From contig CAZINW010000031.1 of assembly GCA_964540765.1 (NCBI GenBank), positions 1 through 26,079 of the forward strand: a stretch of DNA of 26,079 nt. Reading direction: 5' to 3'. The stretch comes from CAZJLN01 sp964540765 (lineage in GTDB: Bacteria > Chloroflexota > Anaerolineae > Anaerolineales > Anaerolineaceae). The notes beneath the pieces are model-generated. The model was given only the letters and a program-made list of their open reading frames with translations. It was not told the DNA's origin and searched no databases. This document shows positions 22,303 through 26,079 of the stretch, piece by piece; position 1 is the stretch's first letter, and every line of letters begins with the position of its first letter. Position numbers and translations under genes: made by a program.

Positions 22303-24795
22303 ATGAGCACAAACGAGACGGGATTCTTTTTTGGACGCGTTTTTGATCTGAAGACTAAAGAGGTTTTTGCTGATAAACCGGTATATTATGATCCTGCCGA
22401 CCTGACCACCCATGCCGTGATCACGGGCATGACCGGATCAGGCAAAACAGGGTTGGGGATCATCCTATTGGAAGAAGCCGCCTTACAAGGGATTCCTGCC
22501 ATCTTAATTGATCCAAAGGGTGATCTGACCAATCACCTGCTGCACTTTCCCGACTTGTTACCGGAAGACTTTGAACCATGGGTGGATGAGGATTCCGCCA
22601 GGCGGGAAGGGAAAACTGCCCGGCAGGCTGCTGAAGGGGCAGCATCTTCATGGGGCAAAGGTCTTGCGGATTGGGGAATCGGTAAGGAGCGCATCCAGGC
22701 TTTGAAAGATAATGTGGATTATGCCGTTTATACGCCCGGCTCCACGTCGGCAATACCTGTGAGCATTCTGGCATCTTTAAGGTGCCCAGAAATTCCATGG
22801 GAAGAAAATAAAGAAATCCTGCGGGAGCGCATCTCAAGTACGGTAACCGCGCTGCTGGAATTGATCGGAATAAAGAATATTGATCCGGTTCAATCGCGTG
22901 AGCATATCCTCCTCTCAAACATTTTCGAAAATGCTTGGAGCCAGGGGAATGATCTGGACCTTGAATCTCTTATTTTGCAGACTCAAAGTCCCCCGTTTGA
23001 AAAGTTAGGCGTTTTCAGCATATCAAAGTACTACCCGGAAAAGGATCGTTTCGGGCTTGCCATGCTCTTGAATAATTTTTTGGCAGCACCTGCCTTTAAA
23101 ACCTGGCTTGAAGGGCAACCCTTGGATATTTCCAAGTTTCTTTCCTCACCTGGAGGAAAACCACGGCATAGCATCTTCTACCTGGCGCACCTGGCAGATG
23201 CAGAGCGCATGTTCTTTATCACATTACTTTATTCCGCCATAGAAACCTGGATGCGATCGCAATCAGGTACTTCAGGTCTGAGGGCACTGGTATATTTCGA
23301 TGAGATTGTTGGCTATCTACCGCCCATTGCTGTTCCCCCCAGCAAACCTCTCATCCTGCGCATGCTCAAGCAGGCACGTGCTTTTGGCGTTGGGCAGGTG
23401 CTTTCGACCCAAAACCCAATTGATGTGGACTATAAAGCCCTCTCCAATGCGGGCACTTGGATGATAGGTAAATTGCAGACCGACCAGGATAAACAACGCC
23501 TTTTGGATGGTTTGGAGAGCCTGACAGCCAATCTGGGTCGGGATTACTTTGACAAGGCAATTTCAGGATTGGGAAAGCGCGTTTTCCTTTTGCATAATGT
23601 GCACGCAAAAGCCCCTGTCATTTTTACGACACGCTGGGCGATGAACTACCTGCCCGGACCGATCACACGCGAAAAATTGGCAGAGTTGAATGCCATGGTT
23701 GGCGCTGATAAAGGGACAAAGGGACTAGTTCTTGGGCAGAAGGAAGATGAAACCACGCCGGTGTCCACTGCAGCAGCCACACAAATGGGAAAGGGCATGA
23801 GCCTGGGCTCGACATCACAACCCGTATTGTCTTCCTCAGTTGACGTATACTATTTGCCTGTCAACCGGGTTTTATCAGAAGCCTTAAATGATATCAAAGC
23901 AAAATCGCCGGGGGCGCCTCCATCCCCTGAATACGTCTACAAACCAGCCTTATTGGCTCAGGCGCGCGTCTATTATGTGGATCGCACCTACAATGTAGAT
24001 CTTGAAAAAGTTGTGACTGCCCGCATAGAAAGCATGGAAAAACGCGGCCTGGTCAGGTGGGGCGATTATCTGGTTGAGCCGTTTGAAACCTCCAGGTTTG
24101 AAGCACAGCCATTGCCAGGTGCCAGGTTTGGTGAATTGGTCTATCCCTTTGATGACGAAAAAAACATAACTGATTTGTCGAAAGACTATGTTGAATGGAT
24201 CGCCAGGGCGAAACCGTTAAAGATACTATACAATGATGATCTTAAACTGATCGGAGAAGCCAACGAGAGCATGGAAGATTTTAAAGCCCGCTGCTTGAAA
24301 GAAACCGGACAATCCAGCGATGCAGAGAAAGAAAAAGTCAGGGCAAAATATGCAAAACAAAGAGAAGCCATTGCATTGAAATTGAAGCGGGAAGAGTTGG
24401 AGCATGATAAAGACAAACAGGAACTCAACCAACGCAGGCTTGACGAGGCGGGTAAGGGCATAGAAAATGTATTAAAATTGTTGGGCTCGCGCAAAACCAA
24501 TCTGAGTACATCGATGACAAAAAGACGCATGACTTCTTCCGCCAAGCAGGATGTAAAAGAATCAGAAGAAATGATTGTGCTCTATAAAAAGCAACTGGCT
24601 GAACTTGATGCCATGATGGCAAAGGAAATGGAAAGTGCCGTCGCAAATAATGATAATGTGGCTGATGCAATCAGGGAGGTATCCATTGTCCCATTGAAAA
24701 AGAACATTTTAATGGAAGCGTCCGGTGTGGTATGGGTGCCCTATTATGCCTTTAAGTCCAATAATGAATGGATCACAGTCAAAGCCTATAAGTGA
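22303..24795 (+). CDS. HerA-like DNA-translocase-type ATPase with C-terminal coiled coil
   Basis: In the 830 residues the ATPase has Walker A GMTGSGKT (42-49), ILIDPKGDLTNHLL (68-81) typical of HerA/FtsK-family enzymes, and Walker B VYFDE (330-334). It also has the HerA-like segment LRMLKQARAFGVGQVLSTQNPIDVDYKALSNAGTWMIGKLQTDQD, with the QTDQD and Gln-rich sensor region. Residues about 660-780 are strongly charged and predicted to form a coiled coil, ending in a beta-rich tail. HerA proteins pump or unwind DNA with partner nuclease NurA, but no NurA, Mre11/Rad50 or SIR2 gene is nearby. AGGAGG with a 4-base spacing gives a very strong ribosome binding site at ATG 22303. The function of this solitary form is unknown. 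Confidence 0.85.
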   Translation: MSTNETGFFFGRVFDLKTKEVFADKPVYYDPADLTTHAVITGMTGSGKTGLGIILLEEAALQGIPAILIDPKGDLTNHLLHFPDLLPEDFEPWVDEDSARREGKTARQAAEGAASSWGKGLADWGIGKERIQALKDNVDYAVYTPGSTSAIPVSILASLRCPEIPWEENKEILRERISSTVTALLELIGIKNIDPVQSREHILLSNIFENAWSQGNDLDLESLILQTQSPPFEKLGVFSISKYYPEKDRFGLAMLLNNFLAAPAFKTWLEGQPLDISKFLSSPGGKPRHSIFYLAHLADAERMFFITLLYSAIETWMRSQSGTSGLRALVYFDEIVGYLPPIAVPPSKPLILRMLKQARAFGVGQVLSTQNPIDVDYKALSNAGTWMIGKLQTDQDKQRLLDGLESLTANLGRDYFDKAISGLGKRVFLLHNVHAKAPVIFTTRWAMNYLPGPITREKLAELNAMVGADKGTKGLVLGQKEDETTPVSTAAATQMGKGMSLGSTSQPVLSSSVDVYYLPVNRVLSEALNDIKAKSPGAPPSPEYVYKPALLAQARVYYVDRTYNVDLEKVVTARIESMEKRGLVRWGDYLVEPFETSRFEAQPLPGARFGELVYPFDDEKNITDLSKDYVEWIARAKPLKILYNDDLKLIGEANESMEDFKARCLKETGQSSDAEKEKVRAKYAKQREAIALKLKREELEHDKDKQELNQRRLDEAGKGIENVLKLLGSRKTNLSTSMTKRRMTSSAKQDVKESEEMIVLYKKQLAELDAMMAKEMESAVANNDNVADAIREVSIVPLKKNILMEASGVVWVPYYAFKSNNEWITVKAYK

Positions 24796-24811
24796 TCATC
24801 CCCTGATCCAA

Positions 24812-24846
24812 ACAAAAAGAGAGATTGATCGCCTCTCTCTTTTTGT
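24812..24846. terminator. Bidirectional hairpin terminator between convergent genes
   Basis: ACAAAAAGAGAGA (24812-24824) and TCTCTCTTTTTGT (24834-24846) are 13-base perfect complements around a 9-base loop. The run of T on the 3' side on either strand makes it a plausible intrinsic terminator for the ATPase gene and for the convergent zinc-finger gene. Confidence 0.85.
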
Positions 24847-24860
24847 GTAAGTCAAAAAAT

Positions 24861-25847
24861 CTAATTTGGGCTGGCATCGACAACATCGCCCAGACCGTTT
24901 ACTTCCAGCTCCCAACTGGAGCCAGGCACGGCTTGAAGATATAGAGCGACATCCGTTGTTGTCAAAGTGTATTGGTCACCAGAGGCATTGAACAGAATGA
25001 TGTAGGTCTCACTTTGGTTGCCGTACTTCTCGTTCGATGCCAGCGATGTGGATGGCCAGCCCGGTTGAAGATCATACCCTGAAAGGGAAATTTGATCTGC
25101 AACCGCCCACCCCTCGGTTGTGTAATCACAATAATCATCGTAGACTCTATATTCGCAATCCTGCCTGACCTCGCCGATACCAGTGCCGGTATCCACGGTA
25201 TAAGGCTCACCACAAACTTCAGTGGCATTGGCTGTTGGAGAATCTGAGGTATAGCGGTATTTTGAGGAGCAGTAGCCAACAACTGCACTAGAGGGGATCT
25301 CATCATTCCAGCCTTCGCTTTGTATCGTGGTATATGCCAAGATTTCGATGCTGCGCGTCCAGCGGACGGAGCCAACCGTTGCGCTTAATGACTCCCTTTT
25401 GGTCAGGTTCATGATAAATATGATGAGAATAATTCCGGCAATGATTGCAGCAATGATCAATGCTATCAGGCATCCTCCGGATAATTTTTTGGGCGTTTCC
25501 ACGGGTGCAGCAGCAGGTTCTGTATCCCTTTCCCCGATCTTTTCTCCGCTGGTGCGGGCTTGCGCACCAACCGAAATATCACTTCCGCATTGTTTGCATA
25601 ACGTATCTGTTCCTAGGTTGCGTGTTCCGCAGTAAGGACAATGCTTGTCAGGTCCTGTCTTTGCCATGCGAATAAGCGCTTCGTCTTTAATGAATTCAAA
25701 ACGTTCTTTGTCCACCTTTTCAAATTGGACGTCTGGGGGTTGAGGCGCGCCACAACTGGTACAGGACTTGATTGCGCCAGGGTTTTGTGTTTGACAAAAT
25801 GGACAGGTCCATATCAAATTGACATAACCTAAAATCTTTTGAGCCAT
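24861..25847 (-). CDS. Single-span membrane protein with RanBP2-like zinc finger and zinc ribbon
   Basis: I do not recognise a named family. In the 328 residues the cytoplasmic N-terminus has a W-x-C-x2-C-x3-N-x6-C-x2-C finger (W13, C15, C18, N22, C29, C32), matching the RanBP2 pattern. A separate zinc ribbon follows (C70, C73, C84, C87). A low-complexity linker leads to one transmembrane helix (about 124-146), and the outer domain (about 150-328) is rich in Tyr, Ser and Cys (GYCSSKY, EVCGEP, DCEYRVYDDYCDY), suggesting disulfides. The start ATG 25847 has a GGAGG site 4 bases upstream and a promoter at 25894-25922. Its partner and function are unknown, and the neighbouring ATPase is only convergent. 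Confidence 0.82.
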   Translation of the reverse strand: MAQKILGYVNLIWTCPFCQTQNPGAIKSCTSCGAPQPPDVQFEKVDKERFEFIKDEALIRMAKTGPDKHCPYCGTRNLGTDTLCKQCGSDISVGAQARTSGEKIGERDTEPAAAPVETPKKLSGGCLIALIIAAIIAGIILIIFIMNLTKRESLSATVGSVRWTRSIEILAYTTIQSEGWNDEIPSSAVVGYCSSKYRYTSDSPTANATEVCGEPYTVDTGTGIGEVRQDCEYRVYDDYCDYTTEGWAVADQISLSGYDLQPGWPSTSLASNEKYGNQSETYIILFNASGDQYTLTTTDVALYLQAVPGSSWELEVNGLGDVVDASPN

Positions 25848-25893
25848 CCATCCTCCATCAGACAGAGTTAAAATTGCTGCTCTGCTTTTGTTA

Positions 25894-25922
25894 ATTATAG
25901 GTAATTTTCAAAATTTCGTCTA
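25894..25922 (-). promoter_or_regulatory. Promoter of the zinc-finger membrane protein gene
   Basis: On the minus strand TAGACG (25917-25922, 4/6) is followed by a 17-base spacer and TATAAT (25894-25899, 6/6). Transcription would start near 25887, giving a leader of about 40 bases before ATG 25847. Confidence 0.65.
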
Positions 25923-25975
25923 CCATCAAACTATTTTTTATGGGGTTTATGTCAGATAAGACCATTGATTGATAG

Positions 25976-25993
25976 CAATAGATAGATCTATTG
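25976..25993. repeat. 18-base perfect inverted repeat
   Basis: CAATAGAT-AG-ATCTATTG has two perfect 8-base arms. It overlaps the stop of the possible partial gene at the right edge and lies upstream of the zinc-finger gene promoter. It may be an operator or a short hairpin. No U-run follows on either strand, so it is not an obvious terminator. Confidence 0.4.
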
Positions 25994-26077
25994 GAATGCC
26001 CCTTCCCCATTCATGAGATATGGATGCGCAAGGAATAATGCGGTCAGGCTCTTACCATCCCGGATCAGCCCACGATG
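25988..26077 (-). CDS. Possible 3' end of an unidentified gene
   Basis: One minus-strand frame stays open from the window edge to a TAG at 25988-25990, giving 29 residues beginning HRGLIRDGK and ending GEGAFQ. The other two minus frames contain stops early. The peptide reads like protein, but it is too short to identify. It could be a chance open frame. The upstream part lies outside the window. Confidence 0.3.
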   Translation of the reverse strand, partial: HRGLIRDGKSLTALFLAHPYLMNGEGAFQ

Positions 26078-26079
26078 AG

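Noticed and set aside
1..26079. CRISPR array, defence island or mobile element
   Set aside because: No regularly spaced direct repeats, cas genes, integrases or transposases were seen. Gene content is mostly housekeeping with uniform composition by eye.

Overview
This window looks like ordinary chromosome from an anaerobic, Gram-variable bacterium. My best guess is Chloroflexota, class Anaerolineae. That is inferred from gene content: the order hrcA-grpE-dnaK-dnaJ-prmA with a CIRCE operator, a sodium-pumping decarboxylase operon, several large membrane proteins with zinc-ribbon or phosphatase-like domains, and a DnaD-type replication cluster. No phylogeny was run. I see no insertion sequence, phage gene, CRISPR array or other clear sign of recent transfer.

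Layout from left to right. The left edge cuts a tRNA-Asn gene (minus strand) that has a consensus promoter. Next, on the minus strand, is the heat-shock operon hrcA-grpE-dnaK-dnaJ-prmA (189-5935). It is driven by a good sigma70-type promoter, with a perfect CIRCE element between promoter and hrcA. A minus-strand acetyltransferase-like gene (6085-7110) diverges from a plus-strand gene (7211-9655). The latter encodes a large single-span membrane protein with a phosphatase-like but apparently inactive cytoplasmic domain and a repetitive extracytoplasmic domain. The plus-strand operon 9878-13337 encodes four subunits of a biotin-dependent, Na+-translocating decarboxylase, most like methylmalonyl-CoA decarboxylase. 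It ends in a strong hairpin shared with a convergent, degenerate response regulator (13401-14072).

A 420-base intergenic region full of small inverted repeats precedes a replication-centred run on the plus strand: a bifunctional-nuclease-family protein, replicative helicase DnaB, a DnaD-like protein and a protein with two tandem DnaC-type AAA+ modules (14493-18573). The last three genes overlap each other, which suggests one co-regulated helicase-loading unit. The double loader is the most unusual protein here. Next come an alpha-glucan phosphorylase, a DUF2179-type membrane protein and a HAD phosphatase (18708-22158), then a HerA-like ATPase with a C-terminal coiled coil (22303-24795). A bidirectional hairpin terminator separates it from a convergent membrane protein carrying a RanBP2-like zinc finger and a zinc ribbon (24861-25847). 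The last 90 bases may hold the 3' end of another minus-strand gene.

Taken together, the window is mostly housekeeping (protein folding, replication initiation, glycogen breakdown, energy-conserving decarboxylation) plus several lineage-specific membrane or signalling proteins of unknown function. I did not find a defence island. The best candidates for something undescribed are the tandem DnaC protein, the inactive-phosphatase membrane protein, and the RanBP2-finger membrane protein.
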